The position numbers were made by a program, and so were the translations under genes. Shown here piece by piece: positions 10,909 to 24,500 of a DNA stretch of 64,000 bases. The notes under the pieces were generated by a model, which searched no databases, was not told the origin of the DNA, and worked only from the letters and a program-made list of their open reading frames with translations. Position 1 is the stretch's first letter; each line of letters begins with the position of its first letter. Origin of the DNA: Siphonodentalium dalli. Lineage: Eukaryota; Mollusca; Scaphopoda; Gadilida; Siphonodentaliidae. The DNA lies in NCBI GenBank assembly GCA_032622095.1, contig CP136065.1:248557474-248621473 (forward strand), written 5' to 3'.

Positions 10909-11289
10909 ACTTAAGACTGGGAATATAAAGCAGTGAATATATACAGCCTGTTCTCGTAATATATACTAGCCTGTTATAACACCAATGAATATATACTAGC
11001 CTGTTATAACACCAATGAATATATACCATCCTGCTCTCGTGAAAATTATCAAGTTATGGACTTATAATAGGATTTGTTTTAGGTTTATAATGGACCTTAT
11101 TTTGAGTCCATAACTGAAATGAGAGTCATTTTAGTGCCGTTATGGACACTTATTGACTTATTATAGGTTCATTGTGGACTGAAAATAACACCATACGGGA
11201 TTATTTTATAAATGCCCGAAATACGCTCTATATGGGCCTAACAGCTGGTTATTAAACCTACACCTATATCACCTAATGCGCATACGATT
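10909..11289. other. no gene; short tandem duplication
   Basis: About 10924-11035 carries three or four diverged copies of GAATATATAC-AGCCTGTT (about 35 bp each). The rest is unremarkable. Confidence 0.6.
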
Positions 11290-11291
11290 GT

Positions 11292-11867
11292 GCACTTATA
11301 AACGGACAATCCTTACCTAAAATGGTCATTAATAAATGGACAATCCACGCGTGGCACGAGAGCTTGGGATTGTCCACTAAATCACGACATATATCGATAA
11401 TCCCGCATGTTAGCTTCATATTAAATCTGAAGGGTAATAACTCTATAAAGAATGTAACTTTACTAAATAATGGAGATTTGTATGAGAAATTTGCAACACC
11501 ACATCAGATCAACTCTTGTGATATATAAGTCAAATTCTTCCCTTGGGTGGGTGGGCTTGGTGGAGGTTTGGGGTACGCCCTTTAAAAAACACTTCTTCGA
11601 ATATTTCCGTTATTTCGTCAAAAACTCTTCTTCAAATATTTCCGTTATTTCGTTAAAAACACTTCTTCTCATACAAATCACCGTTATTTAGTAAATTAAC
11701 ATTCTTTATAGAGTTATTACCCTTCATATTAAATATGAAGCTAACATGCAGGATTAGCTATAAATGTCTTCATTTAGTGGACAATCCCAAGCTCGCGTGC
11801 CACGCGTGGTTGGATTGTCCATTTATTAATGACCATTTTAGGTAAGGATTGTCCGTTTATAAGTGGA
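11292..11867. mobile_element. long foldback element
   Basis: Two arms of roughly 200 bp face each other: TGCACTTATAAACGGACAAT at the left, and the right arm ends with ATTGTCCGTTTATAAGTG. Both arms contain the same words in opposite order: the TTGTCC-containing ends, the GTTAGCTTCATATTAAAT segment, the TAATAACTCTATAAAGAATG segment and a CTCATACAAAT word. The spacer (about 11500-11660) holds a tandem AATATTTCCGTTATTTCGT pair. An arm fragment recurs at 44851-44915. No coding sequence. Confidence 0.85.
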
Positions 11868-12844
11868 CAATCCTTGAAGAATTGCCTGCCTATATAGGAC
11901 AATTGTTCAATATTAAATAAGTCCGTATTGTGCTTAATTTCACGAAAACAGGCTGAAAAATAAAAAAATAAGTCCAATATGAACCATTGTGAATATGAGA
12001 AACCAATATTTGTAAGTTGGTGTCTATACCAGGTAATACGAGTCCAGGGTGAGTGGGAACAAAACCTAGCACACCAGAATAACAGAAATCAAGTCAGAGT
12101 ATAATGCACTGGCAGGTTGACCAGAGCCTTCTGAAAGTCAAATAAGGAGAAAAGAAAAACGGCTTAAAACATATTTTGTCATAAGAAATTTTCACACAAT
12201 ATACTGTCTGGCCCAAAAGTACGGGCAATGTAGAAATGTTTGGTTTGATTCATCATGTATATATGCCTCCTTTACAATATCACAATATGATATGTCCCAT
12301 ATGCAGTGTTATAATGTCCGGTATTTATATTATTATGTCATATAAATGGTGCAGTATTACATTCATGTGCACGGATTTAGACACAATCACATATATGTGA
12401 CACGGAAAAATGGTTATACAACTTATTTCATATAAAAACGTATTATATATCCATCCCTTAACTAACACCATTTCCGATTGGGCAAAATCCGCCACGTGAT
12501 AGTCCTGGAAAAAGTCATATTGGACTCCCGAAAGTCATATTGGACTCCCGACTGTACAATATCACTTTTTTATTGGGACTCCGTGACGTTACGAATTAAC
12601 TCTATTGCGAAATGAATTGGTGAAATTGTGTTGCACGCGCAACACTAATGGATTTTAGCAGACGTTTCACTTCCGCAGTGGGTTTTTTTTTCTCACTTCC
12701 GTGTTTACTTTTCCAAATCATGCCTTCTGATGATCAAAATACAGGCTTTTATAGAGAATTAAGTGCCGACAAATACCAAAAATAACCACAAAAGATTTAT
12801 TCCCAAAATTTGGATAAACATACAGATGGATAATAAAAATGTCA
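11868..12844. other. no gene; diverged local repeats
   Basis: AAGTCCGTATTGTGCTTA... CACGAAAACAGGCTGAAAAA at 11919-11970 recurs at 13020-13070. AAAGTCATATTGGACTCCCG is tandemly repeated at about 12510-12550 and the same word forms the hairpin at 12886. Variants of GTCCAATATGAACC recur to 14990. It looks like the remains of one larger repeat family. Confidence 0.55.
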
Positions 12845-13007
12845 TTATATAATGTGTACAGTATGAGTTTTTTCTTTTACTCGCCCAGGTTGTGGTGAAA
12901 AGTCATATTGGACTCGACACTGGCGTGTTTCGTCCAATATGACTTTTCACCACAACCTGGACTCGTACAAGAAAAACACATACTGTACACAACATTGTAT
13001 AATAACT
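12845..13007. repeat. foldback with near-perfect core hairpin
   Basis: The core left arm CCAGGTTGTGGTGAAAAGTC (12885) pairs with GACTTTTCACCACAACCTGG (ends 12960) around a short loop. Weaker pairing extends outward through ATAATGTGTACAGTATG and CATACTGTACACAACATT. A foldback MITE is the likely explanation. Confidence 0.8.
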
Positions 13008-13981
13008 TTATAATATATGTAAGTCCGTATTGTGCTTATTTTCACGAAAACAGGCTGAAAAATAAAAAATAAGTCAAATATATATGAACCATCGTGAATA
13101 TTTACATCCAATATGAACCTACCTTACTCGTATTTAAATTCGCGCCGTACTATTTCTTCGCTCAGTTTTGAATTCACGCACTTTAAATTCACGCACCTAG
13201 CTGCGCGAATTCAAAACCGATACAAATATTTTCGCAAAAATTCTTTAAAATGATGACAGTTTCAGTTCGTAATCGTTCCTGAATGTACATGTGTGCCTGA
13301 ACCACCATCACAACGGATTTACATTGTGCAAAGCACAGCTGCATCATCAATTTGTTGTGAAGATGTGTGTTTACATGCATATGCTCCAAATAATAATTCT
13401 GAAATTGATATATTATAGACAACATTGAAAAGAACTCGAAAGAAGTGAAACCACTAAACTCAGGAGTCGTACTATTTTTCGCTCAGTTTTAAATTCGCGC
13501 ATCGATGGTTGCGCGACAATTAATACTGGGTAAATTTAAATATGAGTAAGTTCTTGCATGAGGATAGTTTGCAGAATAAACTAACTCACCAACTCGTGCA
13601 AAATATGTTCATATTGGACCTAAATGTTCATATTGGGTTATTTGATTCTCAAATTAACCCATGGTGAGCTTTTACTCGATATTCCGTCGAATGGCGCGGG
13701 CCACAGTGAACACACATTGCAAAAGTGTGCATCTTGTCGTGTGAATGAAAAAAGGTAGATTATATAATGCCAATATGGTCTTACTTCGTATGAACTATAG
13801 TCCCATATTGGACTGTTTTAAAACCCGCATTTTAGGTACATATAGAGCGTATATTCAGGTTAAATAATGTCAACAAGAGCTTATTTCGTTCATTAAAATA
13901 AGCCCTTTATGTGCTTAATTTACGAGAACGGGATGCTTTCACTGGTTTCACTGTGGCCCCCGATATAACGGGCATAAGTCC
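13008..13981. other. no gene; fragments of the same local repeat family
   Basis: Contains the second copy of the 11919 repeat, two AAATTCGCGC-type stretches (13135 and 13490) and AATATGAAC words. A 78-codon minus-strand frame (13189-13425) has no recognisable motif. Confidence 0.4.
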
Positions 13982-13989
13982 ACTATGGG

Positions 13990-14590
13990 TAGGGCACTGC
14001 GAATTGATTCGATTCGATTCGGAATCTTTCATCTGATTCGATTTGATTCGAAATCAGCTGTCCTGATTCGAATTGTATCAAATCATTGGCACCAGTTGCA
14101 TTCTCATTACTTCGAAGACCACATTGCGTTTTCTCGAAGCTATTTTATGAAACCAACGCATAAATAATATTGCGGTCGACTGAGCTATACTATAGACCAC
14201 CAAAGCATTATAAGAATTATGCAACTGACTTAGCAAAATTTCATAGAAATGTCAAACTTGTGAACGCGATTGCGTTCTGGCTTCAATATTGCTTCTGATA
14301 CTGTTTCATTATTGTATAACAGATACGGCCGCACAGAATGCACACTTACGTGTAATTGGTTAGACATACATTTGATTAATTTATAGATGATATTCACATT
14401 GTATACTGACAATCATTTATCGTCGTTACGAAGTGAGCAAATTGATATTGGTACGGCCTTTATCTTCATCTTCTCTATTATTATGACTGATGGAATAATT
14501 CGATTCGAGATTCTATGCGATTCGGAATCATTTGGTTGATTCGATTAGAGATTCGATTCGAAATGAAAATTCCCGATTCGCAGGGCCCTA
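13990..14590. mobile_element. hAT-like non-autonomous element
   Basis: Starts TAGGGCACTGCGAATTGATT and ends with CGATTCGCAGGGCCCTA, which are inverted. Both subterminal regions are dense in GATTCGATTCGA words. Left flank ACTATGGG (13982-13989). The matching right flank is intact after the next insertion is removed (14591-14597, continued at 14915-14923), giving an 8-bp duplication, the hAT hallmark. No transposase inside (601 bp). hAT assignment is inference from target duplication size and end structure. Confidence 0.8.
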
Positions 14591-14597
14591 ACTATGG

Positions 14598-14911
14598 CTG
14601 AAGGGGTCACTCTCACCAAAAAAGTGCTGAAGGGTACACAGGATTTTAAAATGTGCTAAAGGGTACACAGGTTTTGAAATCTCGTTTTAAATGACGTTTA
14701 GTATTCGTATCTGCCATGATAGAGAATGATTGTTTGCATTCCAATGAACATTAAAATGAACAGAAAACAAACTGCTAATGGGCATCATACTTTCAGAAAT
14801 ACAGTTTTAGAAACGGTGTTAGTGCCGATCAGAAACCCTGTGTACCCTTCAGCACATTTTCCAAACCCTGTGTACCCTTCGGCACTTTTTTGGTGAGAGT
14901 GACCTCTTCAG
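14598..14911. mobile_element. Mutator-like MITE inserted beside the hAT element
   Basis: Inverted ends of about 45 bp: CTGAAGGGGTCACTCTCACC at 14598 and GGTGAGAGTGACCTCTTCAG ending at 14911. Direct flanks CCTAACTATGG at 14587-14597 and 14912-14922 give an 11-bp duplication that includes the last four bases of the hAT element. Duplications of 9-11 bp are usual for Mutator-like elements. AGGGTACACAGG is repeated inside each arm. 314 bp, no coding. Confidence 0.8.
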
Positions 14912-14922
14912 CCTAACTATGG

Positions 14923-15756
14923 GCTTATTTCAGAATAAAATACGTCCAATATGAACCGATGTGAACATTTAGGTTCAATATGAACCTAATTCCACAATGA
15001 TATGTTGCATATCCACGAACTTCCTCGTGCAGATATAGTCAAAATCGTCCTCATGAAGCGATATTATCAGCACCACAATCATCAGCAGCATCAGCAGCAT
15101 CATCGGCGCAATCGTCGTCAACCTCCCCGTCTTCGTCGTCATCCTCCTCGTCTTCCCTGTCGTCATTAACGTTTTAGTCATCATCGCCGTCCTCTGAAAT
15201 ATCAACACACAGTTAAGTGCTCTAGTTAATTAATCGAGTAGTTGTGTGGTGTGGTTTTGTGTATTTCAAATGTAGTATTTGAATATTTTTCACGATAATT
15301 GCCATCTCAGTGCCCCCTTGATGTGAACGTCTGTGCATTCTAGACCAAATGCTCTAATGCGATTTTTGGAAGAAACAGCATTTTAGAAGCCCACTGACAA
15401 ATAGTAAATATAAGACATACAAGGTCTGGATCCATCTGGGAATTGATATTCCAACCAACACTGAGATGGCACTAAGCTGACTGACTTGTTCGGCAGTCTC
15501 AACAGAGGCATCAACAGGGATGCTGGCTTTACAGAAAATTATATTATATTAAGATTTGGTGCCAATTTAACATTATCTGGTCGCATCACGACGTCCTTAC
15601 GTTGTAACACGATAACGCTTGTAATAAACAACATTACTGTCTATAACGTTAATTTTCAATGTGTAATAACTTGCAGAAGGCCACAGCTTGTTAGAATACT
15701 GTTTTTGAAAGGTCTTAAATGTGTTAACACACTCCATCTCCATTTCTACTTTAAAA
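14923..15756. other. no gene; imperfect trinucleotide tract
   Basis: 15061-15175 is a degenerate (CAN/TCN)n tract (CATCAGCAGCATCAGCAG, CGTCTTCGTCGTCATCC). A plus-strand stretch near 15486-15535 reads SLNRGINRDAGF, which faintly recalls the C-terminus of Penelope-like or other retroelements, but nothing else supports it. Confidence 0.4.
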
Positions 15757-15868
15757 ATGGATGTTGATTTGCTTGCGTTCCATAGAGTATGGATGCAAGT
15801 TGTTCTGACATTTTTTATCGCGTTCCATACAAAATGTATCCATGAACGCAAGCAAGTCAACATCCATT
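15757..15868. repeat. short foldback
   Basis: AATGGATGTTGATTTGCTTG at the left pairs with CAAGCAAGTCAACATCCATT at the right, with GCGTTCCAT words in the loop. Likely a small MITE or remnant. Confidence 0.7.
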
Positions 15869-15974
15869 ACTTATATTTACACTCAACCGAGTCAAGTGGC
15901 AGATTAGAAGAGCATTAAGCGCCCATTCCAACGTTTTTCTCGTGACGATCCAATGTGCGTCTACAAAAAAAAAG

Positions 15975-16080
15975 GGATTTAAGTTGGGGTCAGCGTGCGA
16001 CGTCATGTGACGCAATTTCGACCAACCAACGTCCTGCATCAATTCATGTTCCACAACGCGAATGAATGTAAATATAATCA
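15975..16080. repeat. dispersed repeat, copy 2
   Basis: Same ordered words as 6168-6280 (GGGGTCAGCG, TTTCGACCAACCAA, ATGTTCCACAACGCGAATG) with small insertions. Confidence 0.75.
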
Positions 16081-16235
16081 CATATGACTATAAGAAGAAT
16101 ATATACAATGGACCATATTGAAGTTATACAAGAAGTATGCACAGACCAACAGCGACCTGTTCTTTCTGAGTGCAAGATGAATTTCATTACGAAAGGACTT
16201 ATTGTAATATTGTAAAGAATCCCCTGCCGAACACC

Positions 16236-18255
16236 GGTATGCGGCTGATACGGACCCTGGCTCTTACGGACCCTGACTCATACGGACCCTGGCTCATACG
16301 GACCACCGACTGATACGGACCCTGGCTTTTACGGACCCCGGCTCATACGGACCTCAATTAAAATATGCAATTTTGATTATGTATTACTTTTTTAAGCTCA
16401 TGCTTGAATTTTTACTTTCCAGTTCTAAAGTATATTTATTAATTCAAATTTAACATACACTTATGAATAGCGAGTTTGCTATTTCAAACCGGTACGTATA
16501 CGAGTACGTATACGAGTAGCTACCCGTACCGGTACACGTTTTGTAATCGCAAACTGTTTCACGGGTAGATAACTTTATTGATGTGATTTGCGGATGATAT
16601 CTTGTAGTAAGCAGGTTGATACATCGTTGATTGATATTTCGTAGAATTCATGTACTTATGTGTGAAAGTGAGAGATTACCGGTCAATGGGACACATCTAC
16701 CCGTTCCAAATCCCTATCGCTGTATGTGCTGCATTGAAAGTACGCAAGTGACGGTGACGAAGATCACCAATTTACCGATTAGGATGGAGTCATCAATCGC
16801 GTCAAGGTAGAGGTATGTTGTCATTCCATATTTATTCAGTATGTGGTCCAAGTAGCTATTCCGAAGGTTTACCATGTGGTCTGATACACAATAACGTATC
16901 GCATGCATGAAGGAGCTCATTGTCATAGTTTTTAAAACAAGCATGACACACGGTTTTTTTTACATACTGTGCTGGAAGCATTATTATTCAGAAGACACTA
17001 TGATGTGACGTAAAGTAACGCTCTGTTGTCAAATTGAATGTTGTGTCGATCAATGTGTGCTTCCCGACTGCAATTCAACTGGTAGTACCTAAATGTTCAA
17101 TTCAAAAGAAAAGAAACGAAGACACTATAGGGGGATTTTGTATAACGCTCTTATGTGTAATTCAATATTAAACAGTGTTACTTTACACCTGATAAACGTG
17201 ACGTTGCAAGCTGATCCATCTAATAGAAGAAGAAAAAACCAGACGCTGTCAGTATCGATACAAAATCTGGCTAAGTGTTCCTGACATATTTGGTCATTGA
17301 AGCCGTCTTTGGTTTTCCTATCTATCCGAAGAAAATAAGTGACTGCATGAAATATTCAGGAATGATTGTGTTATCTTTGTCACAAAGAACGCCCAAATGG
17401 TAACAAATTTTAAAATCTATATGTTATTGAGTTGTTGGTACATGACTCTCCTTCGATTTGAAGCAAAGCATTGTCCCTATATCTCTTATCTACCAGAATC
17501 GTTTCACGTGAATCTCGTCCCATCAAGAACCCGTGAAAAGTTAGCGACACTTGGGAAGCTTGACTGTCTGTTAAAGCAAGCCCTACAAACGCTCTTCAGT
17601 TGAATTACAGCATCCAAAAATGGGTTGTAGAAGAGGGCCGACGGCCCTTTCAAATCTTCCCGCGTATCATCCCAAACTCCAAACTTGCCTGACTGGAATA
17701 ATTCATTTTTAATTCCACAATGTCTAACTGTACTTCATGTGGACATATCAGTCGGCATTTTAGGAGGTTATTGGCTGCATTGAACCTGAATGTTCCAGTA
17801 TTATTTATATCTGATTATAAATTGACATTTTTGTAATTTCATTTATAATTCCTGTGGTGATCCGAATCAGGTTTCTGAAGGGAAGATGCGTCGGCGATAT
17901 ATAGGCGACCGGGAAGTTGATGTTCTTGTGGACAGACTACTCGTCAATGAGGTTTACTACCAGCAGGTTGTTGAACGAAGTCCCCACGCTGTACGCCCCA
18001 GTATAAATGATAAATCGCCTGGTGGAACGTTGTTACACTTTTGTTGTGCCTCAATATTCACATTTTTGTTATTTTAGTATGTATGTTGCCAGTATTTTAA
18101 TTTATTTAAATAAATAAAAATATAAATAAAATTGAGGTCCGTATCAGCCAGGGTCCGTATAAGCCGGGGGTCCGTAAGAGTCAGGGTCCGTATCAGTCGG
18201 TTGTCCGTATGAGCCAGAGTCCGTAAGAGCCAGGGTCCGTATCAGCCGGCATTCA
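16236..18255. mobile_element. 2-kb TIR element with TIRs built from 16-bp subrepeats
   Basis: Both ends carry about 125 bp of seven or eight tandem copies of TACGGACCCTGGCTCA variants in opposite orientation (16247-16360 and 18135-18250). CGAACACC flanks the element directly at 16228-16235 and 18256-18263, giving an 8-bp target duplication. Internal frames (16714-16944 minus, 17093-17284 plus, 17397-17603 plus) are short and match no transposase motif that I can recognise, so it is probably non-autonomous or decayed. The 8-bp duplication fits hAT, but the TIR structure is unusual. Confidence 0.8.
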
Positions 18256-18263
18256 CGAACACC

Positions 18264-18548
18264 TACCGCACTGTTTGATAGCATACGCCGTTAGATGGAT
18301 TAAGTCAGCTTTTCGTGTTATTATTTCTACGCGCAACTTGGTGATTGGTGTGGTCAACAAGGATAATAAACTATGTATTCTTTAGTTATACTACCACAAT
18401 GTAAAGCAGGCACGTACATATAGGGACGGCGCATACTATTCATACCATTTAAATCACCAGAAAAATTAAATGATACATTAAATGGCATCACAGAAATAAC
18501 TGAAAGTCAATAACAGCAATGAAAACCTGTGAGTATACTGATGACAAC
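18264..18548. other. no feature recognised
   Basis: AT-rich spacer between the TIR element and the 62-bp satellite. Nothing coding seen. Confidence 0.4.
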
Positions 18549-21500
18549 GGTATTCCATATTATAAAGGATATAGGTGATGGCCTGTGATTTATAATAATT
18601 AATATATTCCGGTATTCCTTATTATAAAGGATATAGGTGATGGCCTGTGATTTATAATAATTAATATATTTCGGTATTCCTTATTATAAAGGATATAGGT
18701 GATGGCCTGTGATTTATAATAATTAATATATTCCGGTATTCCTTATTATAAAGGATATAGGTGATGGCCTGTGATTTATAATAATTAATATATTCCGGTT
18801 TTCCTTATTATAAAGGATATAGGTGATGGCCTGTGATTTATAATAATTAATATATTCCGGTATTCCTTATTATAAAGGATATAGGTGATGGCCTGTGATT
18901 TATAATAATTAATATATTCCGGTATTCCTTATTATAAAGGATATAGGTGATGGCCTGTGATTTATAATAATTAATATATTTCGGTATTCCTTATTATAAA
19001 GGATATAGGTAATGGCCTGTGATTTATAATAATTAATATATTCCGATATTCCTTATTATAAAGGATATAGGTGATGGCCTGTGAGTTATAATAATTAATA
19101 TATTCCGGTATTCCTTATTATAAAGGATATAGGTGATGGCCTATGATTTATAATAATTAATATATTCCGGTATTCCTTATTATAAAGGATATAGGTGATG
19201 GCCTGTGATTTATAATAATTAATATATTTCGGTATTCCTTATTATAAAGGATATAGGTGATGGCCTGTGATTTATAATAATTAATATATTTCGGTATTCC
19301 TTATTATAAAGGATATAGGTGATGGCCTGTGATTTATAATAATTAATATATTTCGGTATTCCTTATTATAAAGGATATAGGTGATGGCCTGTGATTTATA
19401 ATAATTAATATATTCCGATATTCCTTATTATAAAGGATATAGGTGATGGCCTGTGAGTTATAATAATTAATATATTCCGGTATTCCTTATTATAAAGGAT
19501 ATAGGTGATGGCCTATGATTTATAATAATTAATATATTCCGGTATTCCTTATTATAAAGGATATAGGTGATGGCCTGTGATTTATAATAATTAATATATT
19601 CCGGTATTCCTTATTATAAAGGATATAGGTGATGGCCTGTGAGTTATAATAATTAATATATTCCGGTATTCCTTATTATAAAGGATATAGGTGATGGCCT
19701 ATGATTTATAATAATTAATATATTCCGGTATTCCTTATTATAAAGGATATAGGTGATGGCCTGTGATTTATAATAATTAATATATTCCGGTATTCCTTAT
19801 TATAAAGGATATAGGTGATGGCCTGTGATTTATAATATTTAATATATTCCGGTATTCCTTATTATAAAGGATATAGGTGATGGCCTATGATTTATAATAA
19901 TTAATATATTTCGGTATTCCTTATTATAAAGGATATAGGTGATGGCCTGTGATTTATAATAATTAATATATACCGGTATTCCTTATTATAAAGGATATAG
20001 GTGATGGCCTGTGATTTATAATAATTAATATATTCCGGTATTCCTTATTATAAAGGATATAGGTGATGGCCTGTGATTTATAATAATTAATATATACCGG
20101 TATTCCTTATTATAAAGGATATAGGTGATGGCCTGTGATTTATAATAATTAATATATTCCGGTATTCCTTATTATAAAGGATATAGGTGATGGCCTGTGA
20201 TCTATAATAATTAATATATACCGGTATTCCTTATTATAAAGGATATAGGTGATGGCCTGTGATTTATAATAATTAATATATTTCGGTATTCCTTATTATA
20301 AAGGATATAGGTGATGGCCTGTGATTTATAATAATTAATATATTCCGGTATTCCTTATTATAAAGGATATAGGTGATGGCCTGTGATTTATAATAATTAA
20401 TATATTCCGGTATTCCTTATTATAAAGGATATAGGTGATGGCCTATGATTTATAATAATTAATATATTCCGGTATTCCTTATTATAAAGGATATAGGTGA
20501 TGGCCTATGATTTATAATAATTAATATATTCCGGTATTCCTTATTATAAAGGATATAGGTGATGGCCTGTGATTTATAATAATTAATATATACCGGTATT
20601 CCTTATTATAAAGGATATAGGTGATGGCCTGTGATTTATAATAATTAATATATTCCGGTATTCCTTATTATAAAGGATATAGGTGATGGCCTATGATTTA
20701 TAATAATTAATATATTCCGGTATTCCTTATTATAAAGGATATAGGTGATGGCCTGTGATTTATAATAATTAATATATACCGGTATTCCTTATTATAGAGG
20801 ATATAGGTGATGGCCTGTGATTTATAATAATTAATATATTCCGGTATTCCTTATTATAAAGGATATAGGTGATGGCCTATGATTTATAATAATTAATATA
20901 TTCCGGTATTCCTTATTATAAAGGATATAGGTGATGGCCTATGATTTATAATAATTAATATATACCGGTATTCCTTATTATAAAGGATATAGGTGATGGC
21001 CTATGATTTATAATAATTAATATATTCCGGTATTCCTTATTATAAAGGATATAGGTGATGGCCTATGATTTATAATAATTAATATATACCGGTATTCCTT
21101 ATTATAAAGGATATAGGTGATGGCCTATGATTTATAATAATTAATATATTCCGGTATTCCTTATTATAAAGGATATAGGTGATGGCCTATGATTTATAAT
21201 AATTAATATATTCCGGTATTCCTTATTATAAAGGATATAGGTGATGGCCTATGATTTATAATAATTAATATATTCCGGTATTCCTTATTATAAAGGATAT
21301 AGGTGATGGCCTATGATTTATAATAATTAATATATTCCGGTATTCCTTATTATAAAGGATATAGGTGATGGCCTATGATTTATAATAATTAATATATTCC
21401 GGTATTCCTTATTATAAAGGATATAGGTGATGGCCTATGATTTATAATAATTAATATATTCCGGTATTCCTTATTATAAAGGATATAGGTGATGGCCTAT

Positions 21501-24500
21501 GATTTATTATAATTAATATATACCGGTATTCCTTATTATAAAGGATATAGGTGATGGCCAATGATTTATAATAATTAATATATTCCGGTATTCCTTATTA
21601 TAAAGGATATAGGTGATGGCCTGTGATTTATAATAATTAATATATACCGGTATTCCTTATTATAACGGATATAGGTGATGGCCTGTGATTTATAATAATT
21701 AATATATTCCGGTATTCCTTATTATAAAGGATATAGGTGATGGCCTATGATTTATAATAATTAATATATACCGGTATTCCTTATTATAAAGGATATAGGT
21801 GATGGCCTGTGATTTATAATAATTAATATATACCGGTATTCCTTATTATAAAGGATATAGGTGATGGCCTATGATTTATAATAATTAATATATTCCGGTA
21901 TTCCTTATTATAAAGGATATAGGTGATGGCCTATAATTTATAATAATTAATATATTCCGGTATTCCTTATTATAAAGGATATAGGTGATGGCCTATGATT
22001 TATAATAATTAATATATTCCGGTATTCCTTATTATAAAGGATATAGGTGATGGCCTGTGATTTATAATAATTAATATATTCCGGTATTCCTTATTATAAA
22101 GGATATAGGTGATGGCCTATGATTTATAATAATTAATATATTCCGGTATTCCTTATTATAAAGGATATAGGTGATGGCCTATGATTTATAATAATTAATA
22201 TATTCCGGTATTCCTTATTATAAAGGATATAGGTGATGGCCTGTGATTTATAATAATTAATATATACCGGTATTCCTTATTATAAAGGATATAGGTGATG
22301 GCCTGTGATTTATAATAATTAATATATTTCGGTATTCCTTATTATAAAGGATATAGGTGATGGCCTATGATTTATAATAATTAATATATTCCGGTATTCC
22401 TTATTATAAAGGATATAGGTGATGGCCTATGATTTATAATAATTAATATATTCCGGTATTCCTTATTATAAAGGATATAGGTGATGGCCTGTGAGTTATA
22501 ATAATTAATATATTCCGGTATTCCTTATTATAAAGGATATAGGTGATGGCCTATGTTTTATAATAATTAATATATTCCGGTATTCCTTATTATAAAGGAT
22601 ATAGGTGATGGCCTATGATTTATAATAATTAATATATTCCGATATTCCTTATTATAACGGATATAGGTGATGGCCTGTGATTTATAATAATTAATATATT
22701 CCGGTATTCCTTATTATAATGGATATAGGTGATGGCCTATGGTTTATAATAATTAATATATTCCGGTATTCCTTATTATAAAGGATATAGGTGATGGCCT
22801 ATGATTTATAATAATTAATATATTCCGGTATTCCTTATTATAAAGCATATAGGTGATGGCCTATGGTTTATAATAATTAATATATTTCGGTATTCCTTAT
22901 TATAAAGGATATAGGTGATGGCCTGTGATTTATAATAATTAATATATTCCGGTATTCCTTATTATAAAGGATATAGGTGATGGCCTATGATTTATAATAA
23001 TTAATATATTCCGGTATTCCTTATTATAAAGGATATAGGTGATGGCCTATGATTTATAATAATTAACATATTCCGGTATTCCTTATTATAAAGGATATTG
23101 GTGATGGCCTATGATTTATAATAATTAATAAATTCCGGTATTCCTTATTATAAAGGATATAGGTGATGGCCTATGATTTATAATAATTAACATATTTCGG
23201 TATTCCTTATTATAAAGGATAAAGGTGATGGCCTATGATTTATAATAATTAATATATTCCGGTATTCCTTATTATAAAGGATATAGGTGATGGCCTATGA
23301 TTTATAATAATTAACATATTCCGGTATTCCTTATTATAAAGGATATAGGTGATGGCCTATGATTTATAATAATTAATATATTCCGGTATTCCTTATTATA
23401 AAGGATATAGGTGATGGCCTATGATTTATAATAATTAATATATTCCGGTATTCCTTATTATAAAGGATATAGGTGATGGCCTATGATTTATAATAATTAA
23501 TATATACCGGTATTCCTTATTATAAAGGATATAGGTGATGGCGTGTGATTTATAATAATTAATATATAACGGTATTCCTTATTATAAAGGATATAGGTGA
23601 TGGCGTGTGATTTATAATAATTAATATATACCGGTATTCCTTATTATAAAGGATATAGGTGATGGCGTGTGATTTATAATAATTAATATATTCCGGTATT
23701 CCTTATTATAAAGGATATAGGTGATGGCCTATGATTTATAATAATTAATATATACCGGTATTCCTTATTATAAAGGATATAGGTGATGGCGTGTGATTTA
23801 TAATAATTAATATATACCGGTATTCCTTATTATAAAGGATATAGCTGATGTCGTGTGATTTATAATAATTAATATATAACGGTATTCCTTATTATAAGGG
23901 ATATAGGTGATGGCCTGTGATTTATAATAATTAATATATTCCGGTATTCCTTATTATAAAGGATATAGGTGATGGCCTATGATTTATAATAATTAATATA
24001 TTCCGGTATTCCTTATTATAAAGGATATAGGTGATGGCCTATGATTTATAATAATTAATATATACCGGTATTCCTTATTATAAAGGATATAGGTGATGGC
24101 CTATGATTTATAATAATTAATATATACCGGTATTACATATTATAAAGGATATAGGTGATGGCCTGTGATTTATAATAAATAATATATTCCGGTATTCCTT
24201 ATTATAAAGGATATAGGTGATGGCCTATGATTTATAATAATTAATATATTCCGGTATTCCTTATTATAAAGGATATAGGTGATGGCCTATGGTTTATAAT
24301 AATTAATATATACCGGTATTCCTTATTATAAAGGATATAGGTGATGGCCTATGATTTATAATAATTAATATATACCGGTATTCCTTATTATAAAGGATAT
24401 AGGTGATGGCCTATGATTTATAATAATTAATATATACCGGTATTCCTTATTATAAAGGATATAGGTGATGGCCTATGATTTATAATAATTAATATATTCC

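Noticed and set aside
13189-13425. 78-codon minus-strand frame as a small gene
   Set aside because: Inside a region of diverged repeat fragments, with no motif or signal to support it.
15486-15767. Possible retroelement C-terminus (SLNRGINRDAGF)
   Set aside because: Only one short motif matches; no flanking reverse transcriptase or endonuclease, and the surrounding frames are closed.
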